Shown: piece by piece, positions 41,125-48,974 of the stretch
How positions within the stretch are numbered: the first letter of the stretch is position 1
How the letters are laid out: the number at the start of each line of letters is the position of its first letter
DNA from: CALJUZ01 sp003387805
Lineage (GTDB): Bacteria > Bacillota > Limnochordia > Limnochordales > ZCTH02-B6
NCBI GenBank assembly: GCA_937975235.1
Contig: CALJUZ010000106.1
Coordinates: 62,001-126,000 of the forward strand
Reading direction: 5' to 3'
Length of the DNA: 64,000 nucleotides
Notes under the pieces: generated by a model
Databases searched by the model: none
Told to the model about the DNA's origin: nothing
Seen by the model: the letters and a program-made list of their open reading frames with translations, nothing else
Made by a program: the position numbers and the translations under genes

Positions 41125-42054
41125 ATGGACGCGGTGGCACCGGTGGCCGTGGGCGTTGCGGCCGGCACGGCCGCCCGCCTCATCATGCTGCGCATGGACT
41201 ACCGGCAGTTTCCGGGCTATCCCCAAGGCTATTCCATCCACCTGTCCCTGGGCTTCATCGCCGCGGCCCTGGGCGCCATCGCGCCGCCGGCCGTCGCGCA
41301 AGGCGATCTGGCCGCCGCGTCCTTCCTGGCCCTGGCGGCCACCCAGTTTCGGGAAGTGCGTTCGGTGGAACGCGAGACGCTGCGCAACATGGAGGACGCC
41401 GAGCTGGTGCCCAGAGGCTCCGCCTACATCGAGGGCATCGCCCGGGTGTTCGAGGCCCGCAACTATTTGACCATGCTGACCGGCCTGGGCGCGAGCCTGG
41501 CCGGGATCATCGCGCAGCGCTGGGGCCTGTGGTGGTCCCTGGGCGCCGCGGCCGCGGCCGGCGCTCTCGTCATCGCCGCGCTGCGCCCCGCGATGGGCGG
41601 CCTGCGCATCGGCGACATCGCCTACGTAGAGAGCGCCGCGGTAGAGTTTGAGGGGCCGCTGCTAACGGTGGCGGGCGTGCAAATCATGAACGTCGGTCTG
41701 CCCGCGGCCCGCCGGAAATATCTTGAGGAAGGCATCGCCGTCCGCATCCGCCCGAAGACGGCCAACGCCCGGGCCACGCTGGCCAGCGTCGGGCAGCGCC
41801 AGGCCATCGCCCACGAAGCCGCCCTGCTGCTGGGGCTGAAGATGGACGTGGACGAGCCCGAGATGCGCCCCGTCGCCCGCCAGAACCCTGACACCGGCGA
41901 GGTGGTCATGGCCATGGTGCCGGTGCTGCGCGACGAGCGGACTTTGATCCGGGCCATTGAGTACGTGCCGGTGCTGGAAGGCAGCGTCCGCAAGCCCGCT
42001 TCGTCGGGGCTGTGGCCGCCGGGGCGGGCCGGCGCAAGGGGCGGGCCGCCGTGA
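41125..42054 (+). CDS. YIEGIA family protein
   Basis: 309 aa membrane protein named for the motif seen here as AYIEGIARVFEARNY (near residue 107). Three to five hydrophobic segments lie before residue 160; the C-terminal half is soluble and mixed alpha/beta. The family is found in spore-forming Bacillota next to a small capping-subunit gene, as here; its molecular role is not established. ATG start behind GGAGGG. It sits between spoIIP and der, supporting a sporulation link. Confidence 0.88.
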   Translation: MDAVAPVAVGVAAGTAARLIMLRMDYRQFPGYPQGYSIHLSLGFIAAALGAIAPPAVAQGDLAAASFLALAATQFREVRSVERETLRNMEDAELVPRGSAYIEGIARVFEARNYLTMLTGLGASLAGIIAQRWGLWWSLGAAAAAGALVIAALRPAMGGLRIGDIAYVESAAVEFEGPLLTVAGVQIMNVGLPAARRKYLEEGIAVRIRPKTANARATLASVGQRQAIAHEAALLLGLKMDVDEPEMRPVARQNPDTGEVVMAMVPVLRDERTLIRAIEYVPVLEGSVRKPASSGLWPPGRAGARGGPP

Positions 42055-42071
42055 CGGAAGGACCGCGCGTC

Positions 42072-42236
42072 ATGGCCGTCGTCACCCTGCGCAAAGACCA
42101 CCCGCCCGGCGGCGTGCCGGTGTTCGCGGCCGACGACGAAAGGCAGCGGGAGCGCATCGCGCTGCTGCTGGCGAAAATTTTGCAAGGGGTCGTGCACGAC
42201 CTGGAGAACGGCGATTTCATCATCGTGCGCCACTGA
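42072..42236 (+). CDS. Capping complex subunit for YIEGIA
   Basis: Small soluble protein, 54 aa from ATG 42072 (GGAAGGA site 9 bases upstream) or 61 aa from GTG 42051, which overlaps the YIEGIA stop. The sequence pattern is that of the partner proteins of YIEGIA: AVVTLRKD, then PVFAADDERQRERIALLLAKIL and the end VVHDLENGDFIIVRH. Always a neighbour of YIEGIA in genomes I know of; function unknown. Confidence 0.8.
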   Translation: MAVVTLRKDHPPGGVPVFAADDERQRERIALLLAKILQGVVHDLENGDFIIVRH

Positions 42237-42262
42237 CGCGGGGAAGGGTCCCACGCCGGCGA

Positions 42263-42292
42263 TTGACGCCAAGGCGCCGCGAGTGGTATAAA
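42263..42292 (+). promoter_or_regulatory. Sigma-A promoter of der
   Basis: TTGACG (42263-42268), 18-base spacer, TATAAA (42287-42292) with TGG before the -10. About 35 bases before the GTG start. Confidence 0.7.
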
Positions 42293-42326
42293 GAAGGCCG
42301 AACGCTGAGTATAGCGAGGCTTTGAA

Positions 42327-43655
42327 GTGAAGCAGCTTCCCGTAGTCGCCTTGGTCGGCCGGCCCAACGTGGGCAAATCTTCCCTGTTCAACCGCCTCAT
42401 CGGGCGCCGGGTCGCGATCGTGGAGGATCAGCCCGGCATCACCCGCGATCGGCTCTACGGCCAGTGCCGCTGGCGCGACCGCGTCTTCACGGTGGTCGAC
42501 ACGGGCGGCATCGATCCGTACGCCACCGAAGACATCGCCGCGCAAAGCCGGGCTCAGGCCGAGATCGCCGTGGCCGAGGCCGACGTGGTCGTCCTGGTCG
42601 TCGACGGCCGCGAAGGCGTCCACCCGCTGGACGCCGAGGTGGCGGAGCTTCTGCGCCGCCGGGAAAAACCCGTCCTTCTGGCCGTCAACAAAATCGACAG
42701 CTACGGGCCCGATCAGGAAGCGGCGGTGCTGGAGTTTTACGAGCTGGGCCTGGGCGATCCCATCCCGGTCTCCGCGGAGCACGGCCGCAACACCGGCGAG
42801 CTGCTGGACCGGGTGCTGACGCTGCTGCCCGGGGACGGCGCGCCGGAAGAAGGCCCCGATCCTATCATGCTGGCCGTCATCGGCCGCCCCAACGTGGGCA
42901 AGTCGTCCCTGATCAACGCGCTGGCCGGCGAGGAACGCTCCATCGTCAGCGACGTGCCGGGCACCACCCGCGACGTGGTGGACACGGCCATCGTCTGGGA
43001 CGGCACGCCTTTCGTCCTCCTGGACACCGCGGGCCTGCGCCGCAAGTCCCGCATCGACACGCCGGTGGAGCGCTACAGCGTCGTGCGGGCCGTGCGGGCG
43101 GTGGAGCGGTGCGACGTGGCCGTGGCGGTGCTGGACGCGACCGAAGGCGTCACCGAGCAGGACAAGCGCATCATCGGCATCGCCCACGAGGCGGGCAAAG
43201 GGCTGGTCATCGCCGTCAACAAGTGGGACCTGGTGAAAAAGGACAGCCACACCATGGCGCGGCTGGAAAAGCAGTATCGGGAGGAGCTGGCCTTCGCGGA
43301 CTACGCCCCGTACGCGTTCATTTCCGCCAAGACGGGGCAGCGCATCGACCGGGTGCTGGAGCTGGCCCGGGCCGCGGCCGAGTTTTCCGCGCTCAGGCTG
43401 CGCACCGGCCGGTTCAACGAGGTACTGCAGGAAGCCGTGGCCCTCAGGCCGCCGCCGGCGGACAAAGGCGTGCAGCCCAAAATTTTCTACGGCTTTCAGG
43501 CCCGCGTCAAGCCGCCCGAGTTCGTGCTGTTCTGCAGCCACGCCGAGCGGCTCCACTTCTCGTACCTGCGCTATCTGGAAAACCAGGTGCGGGAGGCGTT
43601 CGGCTTCGTGGGCACGCCCATTCGCTTTCGGCTGCGCGATCGTCGAAAAACATGA
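42327..43655 (+). CDS. der: Ribosome biogenesis GTPase Der (EngA)
   Basis: Double-GTPase needed for 50S subunit maturation, 442 aa. G domain 1 has GRPNVGKSSLFNRL near residue 10 and NKID; G domain 2 has GRPNVGKSSLINAL near residue 183, DTAGLRRK, and NKWD. A KH-like C-terminal domain (about 355-440) completes the protein. GTG start after a GCGAGG site; own promoter. Order der-plsY-spoIVA-hbs resembles Bacillus engA-gpsA-...-spoIVA-hbs. Confidence 0.96.
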   Translation: MKQLPVVALVGRPNVGKSSLFNRLIGRRVAIVEDQPGITRDRLYGQCRWRDRVFTVVDTGGIDPYATEDIAAQSRAQAEIAVAEADVVVLVVDGREGVHPLDAEVAELLRRREKPVLLAVNKIDSYGPDQEAAVLEFYELGLGDPIPVSAEHGRNTGELLDRVLTLLPGDGAPEEGPDPIMLAVIGRPNVGKSSLINALAGEERSIVSDVPGTTRDVVDTAIVWDGTPFVLLDTAGLRRKSRIDTPVERYSVVRAVRAVERCDVAVAVLDATEGVTEQDKRIIGIAHEAGKGLVIAVNKWDLVKKDSHTMARLEKQYREELAFADYAPYAFISAKTGQRIDRVLELARAAAEFSALRLRTGRFNEVLQEAVALRPPPADKGVQPKIFYGFQARVKPPEFVLFCSHAERLHFSYLRYLENQVREAFGFVGTPIRFRLRDRRKT

Positions 43656-43661
43656 TATAAT
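43653..43661 (+). promoter_or_regulatory. Extended -10 element before plsY
   Basis: TGA-TATAAT overlapping the stop of der; no good -35 at 16-18 bases. About 18 bases before the ATG, so the leader would be very short. Confidence 0.5.
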
Positions 43662-43678
43662 TTGGGTCGGGTGACGAC

Positions 43679-44302
43679 ATGAACGGGACTGTTATTTCTG
43701 TTTTGTTTTTGCTGGGCTGTTACGTCGTCGGGTCCATTCCCTTCGGCTACCTGATCGGGCGCTTGACGGCGGGTATCGACGTGCGCAAAATCGGCAGCGG
43801 CAACATCGGCGCGACCAACGTCATGCGCATATTAGGGCCTTTGCCGGCGTTGGTCGTCTTGTTTTTGGATGCGGCCAAAGGATGGTTGTGCGTCTGGCTG
43901 GCCATGCGGCTGGGCTTCAGCGACCCGCTCATCGCCGCGTCGGCCCTCGCGGTGGTGGCCGGCCACAACTGGTCGCTGTTTCTGAAGCTGAAGGGCGGCC
44001 GGGGCATCGCCACCGCCCTGGGCATTCTTCTCGGGTGGGCGCCTTACGTCGCGCTGGCTTTGGTGGGCGTGTTCGTCATCGTCGTCACCATCTCCCGCTA
44101 CGTTTCGTTGGGATCCATCATCGCGTCGGCCCTGCTGCCCATGGCGCTCTTCGTCAACGGCCTGCCCAAGGTCTACATCGCGGCCGGCTTCGTGCTGAGC
44201 GTCTGGTCCATCGTCCGCCACATCCCCAACATCCGCCGGCTTCTCAGCGGCACGGAAAGCCGCTTCGGCGCGCGGGTGCACCCGCCCGGGCCGTCGATGT
44301 GA
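43679..44302 (+). CDS. plsY: Acyl-phosphate:glycerol-3-phosphate acyltransferase
   Basis: Membrane enzyme making lysophosphatidic acid from acyl phosphate, 207 aa, about seven helices. Diagnostic motifs: GSIPFGYLIGR, IGSGNIGATNVMR, and FLKLKGGRGIATALG with GHNW before it. ATG start. In Bacillus gpsA (glycerol-3-phosphate dehydrogenase) occupies this place between engA and spoIVA; plsY here keeps the phospholipid theme, and gpsA must lie elsewhere. Confidence 0.95.
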   Translation: MNGTVISVLFLLGCYVVGSIPFGYLIGRLTAGIDVRKIGSGNIGATNVMRILGPLPALVVLFLDAAKGWLCVWLAMRLGFSDPLIAASALAVVAGHNWSLFLKLKGGRGIATALGILLGWAPYVALALVGVFVIVVTISRYVSLGSIIASALLPMALFVNGLPKVYIAAGFVLSVWSIVRHIPNIRRLLSGTESRFGARVHPPGPSM

Positions 44303-44364
44303 CGCCGGGATAAACGGCCGGCCCTTCAGGCCGGATCCGCTCTCCGATGCCAGACCGCCTCCGA

Positions 44365-44391
44365 GCGGCGCCGAACCGGGCGCCGCTTTTT
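44365..44391 (+). terminator. Intrinsic terminator of plsY
   Basis: GCGGCGCC (44365-44372), loop GAACCG, GGCGCCGC (44379-44386), five T residues to 44391. Confidence 0.92.
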
Positions 44392-44400
44392 CGTCGCGGT

Positions 44401-44430
44401 GATAATCCCCCCGGGCCCGGAATATCACTT
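44401..44430 (+). promoter_or_regulatory. Possible sigma-E promoter of spoIVA
   Basis: GATAAT (44401-44406) and AATATCACTT (44421-44430) with a 14-base spacer, loosely like the sigma-E pair ATATT / CATACA-T. It lies right after the plsY terminator and about 48 bases before the spoIVA start, the right place for a mother-cell promoter. Confidence 0.3.
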
Positions 44431-44477
44431 GTAGCGGACGGCGGGCCGCGCCGGGCTAGGCCGAGGGGGGAGAGCGC

Positions 44478-45953
44478 GTGGAGAAGTTCGACCTCTTTCA
44501 CGACATCGCCGCGCGTACGGGCGGCAGCATTTACATCGGGGTGGTGGGCCCCGTACGCACCGGCAAGTCGACGTTTATCAAACGGTTCATGGATCTGCTG
44601 GTGCTGCCCCGCATCAAAGACGGCTACGACCGGCAGCGCACCCAGGACGAGCTGCCGCAGAGCGGCGCCGGGCGCACCATCATGACGACCCAGCCGCGGT
44701 TCGTCCCGGATCAGCCGGTGAGCATCGCGTTCAACGGCGCCACGGCGCGCGTCCGCCTGGTGGACTGCGTCGGCTACACGGTGCCGGGGGCGCGCGGCTA
44801 CGAGGACGAGGACGGCCCCCGCATGGTGCGCACGCCGTGGTTCGAGGAGCAGATACCGTTTCAGCAGGCCGCGGAAATCGGCACCCGCAAAGTCATTGAG
44901 GACCACTCCACCATCGGCCTGGTGGTGACCACCGACGGCAGCGTCGCGGACTTGCCCCGGCAGGCGTACGTCGACGCGGAGGAGCGGGTGGTGGCCGAGC
45001 TGAAAGCGCTGGGCAAGCCGTTCCTGGTGCTGCTGAACGCGGTGGAGCCGGACTCGGGCGCGGTGCGGCAGCTGGCCGACGAGCTGTCGGAGAAGTACGG
45101 CGTGGCCGTGGTGCCGGTGAACTGTCTGCGCATGAGCCAGCAGGATTTGCTGGACGTGCTGCACGAGATTCTGTTCGAGTTTCCGGTGCGGGAAGTGTCC
45201 CTGCGGCTGCCCGACTGGGTGGAGGAGCTGGACGAGGACCACCCGCTGCGGCGCCAGTTTCTCGAGGCCGCGTGGGAGACGGTGGCGCCCGTTCAGCGGC
45301 TGCGGGACATGGACGACGCGGTGCAGGCGCTGGCCGGCTTTGACTTCGTCGACAAAGTGACCCTGGTCCGGATGGAGCTGGGGGAGGGGACGGCCACCGT
45401 GCGCCTGGGCACCCGCCGCAGCCTCTTCTACAAAGTGCTGGCGGAGATGACCGGCTTCGAGGTGGAGGGCGACCACCACCTGGTGCGTCTCATGAAAGAG
45501 CTGGCGGTGGCCAAGCGCGAGTACGACAAGGTGGCCGCCGCGCTGGCGGAAGTGTACGACATGGGCTACGGCATCGTGACGCCCACGCTGGAGGACATCG
45601 CCTTCGACGATCCGGAAATCATCCGCCAGGGCGGGCGGTTCGGAGTGAAGCTCAAGGCCGGCGCGCCGTCCATTCACATGGTGCGGGCCAATATTTACAC
45701 CGAGGTCACGCCCTTCGTGGGCACCGAAAAGCAGGGCGAAGAGCTGGCCCGCTACCTGACCGAGGAGTTCGAGAAAGACCCCAGCCGCGTCTGGAACTCG
45801 GACTTCCTGGGCAAGTCGCTGCAGGAGCTGGTGCGGGAGGGCATCCAGAGCAAGCTGCACCGCATGCCCGAGCACGCCCAGAAAAAGCTTCAGGAGACGC
45901 TGACGAAAATCGTCAACGAGGGCAGCGGCGGGCTCATCTGCATCATCTTGTGA
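44478..45953 (+). CDS. spoIVA: Stage IV sporulation protein A (spore coat ATPase)
   Basis: Morphogenetic ATPase that polymerises on the forespore surface as the coat basement layer, 491 aa, about the length of the Bacillus protein. The N-terminal TRAFAC-type domain has Walker A GPVRTGKS at residues 24-31; the SpoIVA hallmarks LVDCVGYTVPGA, TTDGSVADLPR and VPVNC follow, and the C-terminal anchoring end GSGGLICIIL is conserved. GTG start behind GGGGGGAG. It marks the organism as an endospore former. Confidence 0.97.
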   Translation: MEKFDLFHDIAARTGGSIYIGVVGPVRTGKSTFIKRFMDLLVLPRIKDGYDRQRTQDELPQSGAGRTIMTTQPRFVPDQPVSIAFNGATARVRLVDCVGYTVPGARGYEDEDGPRMVRTPWFEEQIPFQQAAEIGTRKVIEDHSTIGLVVTTDGSVADLPRQAYVDAEERVVAELKALGKPFLVLLNAVEPDSGAVRQLADELSEKYGVAVVPVNCLRMSQQDLLDVLHEILFEFPVREVSLRLPDWVEELDEDHPLRRQFLEAAWETVAPVQRLRDMDDAVQALAGFDFVDKVTLVRMELGEGTATVRLGTRRSLFYKVLAEMTGFEVEGDHHLVRLMKELAVAKREYDKVAAALAEVYDMGYGIVTPTLEDIAFDDPEIIRQGGRFGVKLKAGAPSIHMVRANIYTEVTPFVGTEKQGEELARYLTEEFEKDPSRVWNSDFLGKSLQELVREGIQSKLHRMPEHAQKKLQETLTKIVNEGSGGLICIIL

Positions 45954-45984
45954 AATTCGTCGGGAAATTGAATGTTTTTTCTGC

Positions 45985-46050
45985 AAAGGCCGGCAGGAAT
46001 GAGCCGCATGGGGGCGAAGGAACGCCCGTATGCGGCTTTCGGCCTTTTTT
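45985..46050 (+). terminator. Composite nested terminator after spoIVA
   Basis: Outer stem AAAGGCCG (45985-45992) with CGGCCTTT (46040-46047), followed by TTT; inner stem AGCCGCAT (46002-46009) with ATGCGGCT (46030-46037), topped by GGGCG/CGCCC. An unusually large but convincing terminator. Confidence 0.85.
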
Positions 46051-46181
46051 GCTATTCTGCTCATAATTTGAGCGGGATGCGGACAACATACCCTTCCGGT
46101 CACGATTCGCGGCGGCCGCCCGCCGGCGGGCGCGCCGCGGATGGACGGGCTGTTTCGGAGCCGGGGAAGGGGGTGAATAAG

Positions 46182-46457
46182 ATGACGAAGGCGGATCTGA
46201 TTGATCAGGTCGCGGCGCGCAGCGGGCTGACGAAGAAGGCGGCCGGACAGGCGGTGGACGCGCTGTTCGAGTCGGTGACGGAGGCCCTCGCGGCCGGCCA
46301 GCGGGTGCAAATCGTCGGTTTCGGCACGTTTGAGGTGCGGGAACGGGCGGCCCGGCGGGGGCGCAACCCCCAGACCGGGCAGGAGATCGAAATCTCCGCG
46401 CGCAAAGTGCCCGCGTTTAAGGCGGGAAAGGCGCTCAAAGACGCCGTAGGTCGGTAG
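46182..46457 (+). CDS. hbs: DNA-binding protein HU
   Basis: Histone-like dimeric DNA-bending protein, 91 aa. Typical opening MTKADLIDQVAARSGLTKKAA, the GFGTFEVRERAAR turn, the DNA-binding arm RRGRNPQTGQEI and the end VPAFKAGKALKDAV. ATG 46182 behind GAAGGGGG; frame upstream is non-coding. hbs after spoIVA matches Bacillus gene order. Confidence 0.96.
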   Translation: MTKADLIDQVAARSGLTKKAAGQAVDALFESVTEALAAGQRVQIVGFGTFEVRERAARRGRNPQTGQEIEISARKVPAFKAGKALKDAVGR

Positions 46458-46481
46458 GGGAAACGTTCCGCGTTGATTTGA

Positions 46482-46527
46482 GGCATCGGCGGCGCGCACG
46501 GGGTGTATGCGCACGGCGGTGCCTTTT
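46482..46527 (+). terminator. Terminator of hbs
   Basis: GGCA (46482-46485) with TGCC (46520-46523) and inner GCGCA (46494-46498) with TGCGC (46508-46512), then TTTT. The stem is interrupted, so strength is uncertain. Confidence 0.5.
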
Positions 46528-46540
46528 CTCGTTCCTTTTC

Positions 46541-46552
46541 CCGTGCTATAAT
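46541..46552 (+). promoter_or_regulatory. Extended -10 promoter of hom-thrC-thrB-lysC
   Basis: CCGTGCTATAAT, identical to the 12-mer at 16021. TTTTCT at 46524-46529 is a poor -35 with a 17-base spacer. A second TATAAT at 46562-46567 could act as an alternative -10. The leader is too short for a T-box or riboswitch. Confidence 0.65.
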
Positions 46553-46611
46553 CTTGAACTATATAATTGCACTCACTTTTCCGGTTTCCGGCGTGTAGGA
46601 GGAAAGCGCGA

Positions 46612-47904
46612 GTGAAACGACCTGTAGGAGTCGGTCTTCTGGGCTGCGGCACCGTGGGCGCCGGCGTCGCGTCGATTTTGCAGGCCAACGGCGGGCGCAT
46701 CGCGGGACGGGCCGGCGGGCCCGTGGAGCTGCGGAAGGTGGCGGTGCGGGACGTGAACAAGCCGCGGGAGGCGGCCATCCCGCCCGGCCTTTTGACCGGC
46801 GACCCGTGGGCCGTCGTGGAGGACCCGGAAGTCGACGTGGTCGTGGAACTCATAGGCGGCGTGGAGCCGGCCCGGGAGCTGATCAGCGAGGCGCTGCGGC
46901 GGGGCAAGCCGGTGGTCACGGCCAACAAAGAAGTGCTGGCCCGCCACGGCGCGGAACTGCTGGCGCTGGCGGCGCGGCACGGCGCCCATCTTATGTTTGA
47001 AGGCAGCGTCGCGGGCGGCATCCCCATCATCAAGCCGCTGCAGGAGTGTCTCGCGGCCAACCGCGTGCAGTCGATCATGGGCATTATCAACGGCACCACC
47101 AATTACGTGCTGACGGGCATGAGCCGCCGCGGCGTCGACTTCGAGACGGCCCTGCGGGAAGCCCAGGCCTTGGGATACGCGGAGGCCGATCCGTCCTCCG
47201 ACGTGGAAGGCTACGACGCCGCGTTCAAAATCGCGATTTTGGCGTCCCTGGCCTTCGAGACGGCGGTGCGGGTGGAGGACGTGTACTGCGAGGGCATCTC
47301 CCGCATCACGCCCGCGGACATTGAATACGGCCGGGAGCTGGGCTACACGGTGAAGCTGCTGGCCATCGCCCGGGAGGAGGAGGGCCGGCTGGACGTGCGG
47401 GTGCATCCTACGTTCATTCCCGATTCGCACCCCTTGGCGGCGGTGAGCGACGTGTTCAACGCGATTTTCGTCCAGGGCGACGCGGTGGGCGAGCTGATGT
47501 TTTACGGCCGGGGCGCGGGCGGCCTGCCCACGGGCAGCGCGGTGGTCGCGGACATCATGGAGGCCGCCCGGCGCCTGCGGCGGGGCGGAAACGGCCTCGC
47601 GCCGGGGCCCCGCCGGGACCTGCCGGTGAAACCCGTGGAGGAGACGGTCTCCCGCTTCTACGTCTCGCTGCGGGTGGTGGACCGGCCCGGGGTTCTGGCG
47701 GCCATCGCCGGCGCGTTCGGGCGCCACGGCGTCAGCATCAACTCGGTCATCCAGAAGGGCCGCTTTGAAGACCCGATCGACCTGGTCTTCGTCACCCACG
47801 AAGTGCAGGAAGCCCATCTGCGGCGGGCGCTGGCGGAAATCGACCAGCTGGACGTGGTGCGGAACATCGGCAACGTCATCCGCGTGGAGGGACCCGACGC
47901 ATGA
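46612..47904 (+). CDS. hom: Homoserine dehydrogenase
   Basis: Reduces aspartate semialdehyde to homoserine, 430 aa. N-terminal Rossmann motif GLLGCGTVGAGVA, VTANKEVLA, the catalytic-domain blocks FEGSVAGGIPIIKPLQ and GIINGTTNYVLT, and a C-terminal ACT domain (about residues 350-428, VDRPGVLAAIAGAFGRHGVSI) typical of the threonine-inhibited form. GTG at 46612 with AGGAGG 9-15 bases upstream. First gene of a threonine operon; its stop overlaps the next start codon region by ATGA. Confidence 0.96.
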   Translation: MKRPVGVGLLGCGTVGAGVASILQANGGRIAGRAGGPVELRKVAVRDVNKPREAAIPPGLLTGDPWAVVEDPEVDVVVELIGGVEPARELISEALRRGKPVVTANKEVLARHGAELLALAARHGAHLMFEGSVAGGIPIIKPLQECLAANRVQSIMGIINGTTNYVLTGMSRRGVDFETALREAQALGYAEADPSSDVEGYDAAFKIAILASLAFETAVRVEDVYCEGISRITPADIEYGRELGYTVKLLAIAREEEGRLDVRVHPTFIPDSHPLAAVSDVFNAIFVQGDAVGELMFYGRGAGGLPTGSAVVADIMEAARRLRRGGNGLAPGPRRDLPVKPVEETVSRFYVSLRVVDRPGVLAAIAGAFGRHGVSINSVIQKGRFEDPIDLVFVTHEVQEAHLRRALAEIDQLDVVRNIGNVIRVEGPDA

Positions 47905-47918
47905 GGGAGGACGTGACC

Positions 47919-48974
47919 ATGGCGGGACGGCGCGGCGTCATCGCCCGCTACGGCAGGTTTTTGCCGCTGGCGGCGGAAGGGCCGGTGGTGACGCTGGGCG
48001 AGGGCGACACGCCCCTTCTGCCCGCGCCGCGGCTGGCCCGGGAGCTGGGAATCGCGGCGGAACTGTACCTCAAATACGAGGGCGCCAACCCGACGGGGTC
48101 GTTCAAAGATCGCGGCATGACCGTGGCCGTGACCGACGCGCTGCGGCGGGGGGCGACGGCCGTCATCTGCGCGTCCACGGGCAACACGTCCGCGTCCGCG
48201 GCCGCGTACGCGGCCCGGGCCGGACTGCGCTGTTTCGTGCTTATCCCGAAAGGCGCGGTGGCAGCCGGGAAGCTGGCCCAGACCATGATGCTGGGCGCCC
48301 GGGTCATTGAGATCGAGGGCAATTTCGACCAGGCCCTGGACCTGGTCCGCCAGGCCGGCGGCGACCGGGTGGCCGTCGTTAATTCCATCAACCCGTACCG
48401 GCTGCAGGGGCAGAAAACGGCCGCCTTCGAAATCGTCGACCAGCTGGGCGACGCGCCGGACTTTCTCGCGCTGCCGGTGGGCAACGCGGGCAACATCACC
48501 GCGTACTGGATGGGCTTCCGAGAATATTATGAGGCGGGCAGGAGCTCGCGGCTGCCCCGCATGCTGGGTTTTCAGGCCGAGGGCGCGGCGCCGCTGGTGG
48601 AAGGCCGGCCCGTGGAACGGCCGGAGACGGTGGCCACCGCCATCCGCATCGGCCGGCCCGCCAGCCGGGACGGGGCCCTCGCGGCCCGGGACGAGTCCGG
48701 CGGTCTCATCGACAAAGTGAGCGACGCGGAAATTTTGCACGCGTACCGGCTGACGGCCAGGCTTGAAGGCGTCTTTTGCGAGCCGGCGTCGGCGGCGTCC
48801 GTCGCGGGCGTGGCAAAGCTGGCTCAACAAGGCTTCTTCCGGGCGGGACAGCGGGTCGTCTGCGTGCTGACCGGCCACGGGCTCAAAGATCCCGACAACG
48901 CGGCGGCCCACGGACAGCCGCCGGTGTCGGTGCCGGCCGACGAGGCGGCGCTGCGGCGGGTGCTGACGCCATGA
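47919..48974 (+). CDS. thrC: Threonine synthase
   Basis: PLP fold-II enzyme converting O-phosphohomoserine to threonine, 351 aa. PLP lysine in NPTGSFKDRGM near residue 59, phosphate loop and STGNTSASAAAYAARAG, the serine/glycine block PVGNAGNITAYW, and CEPASAASVAGV near the end. I chose ATG 47919 because GGGAGG lies 8 bases before it; an ATG at 47901 that overlaps the hom stop would add six residues. It overlaps thrB by ATGA. Confidence 0.95.
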   Translation: MAGRRGVIARYGRFLPLAAEGPVVTLGEGDTPLLPAPRLARELGIAAELYLKYEGANPTGSFKDRGMTVAVTDALRRGATAVICASTGNTSASAAAYAARAGLRCFVLIPKGAVAAGKLAQTMMLGARVIEIEGNFDQALDLVRQAGGDRVAVVNSINPYRLQGQKTAAFEIVDQLGDAPDFLALPVGNAGNITAYWMGFREYYEAGRSSRLPRMLGFQAEGAAPLVEGRPVERPETVATAIRIGRPASRDGALAARDESGGLIDKVSDAEILHAYRLTARLEGVFCEPASAASVAGVAKLAQQGFFRAGQRVVCVLTGHGLKDPDNAAAHGQPPVSVPADEAALRRVLTP

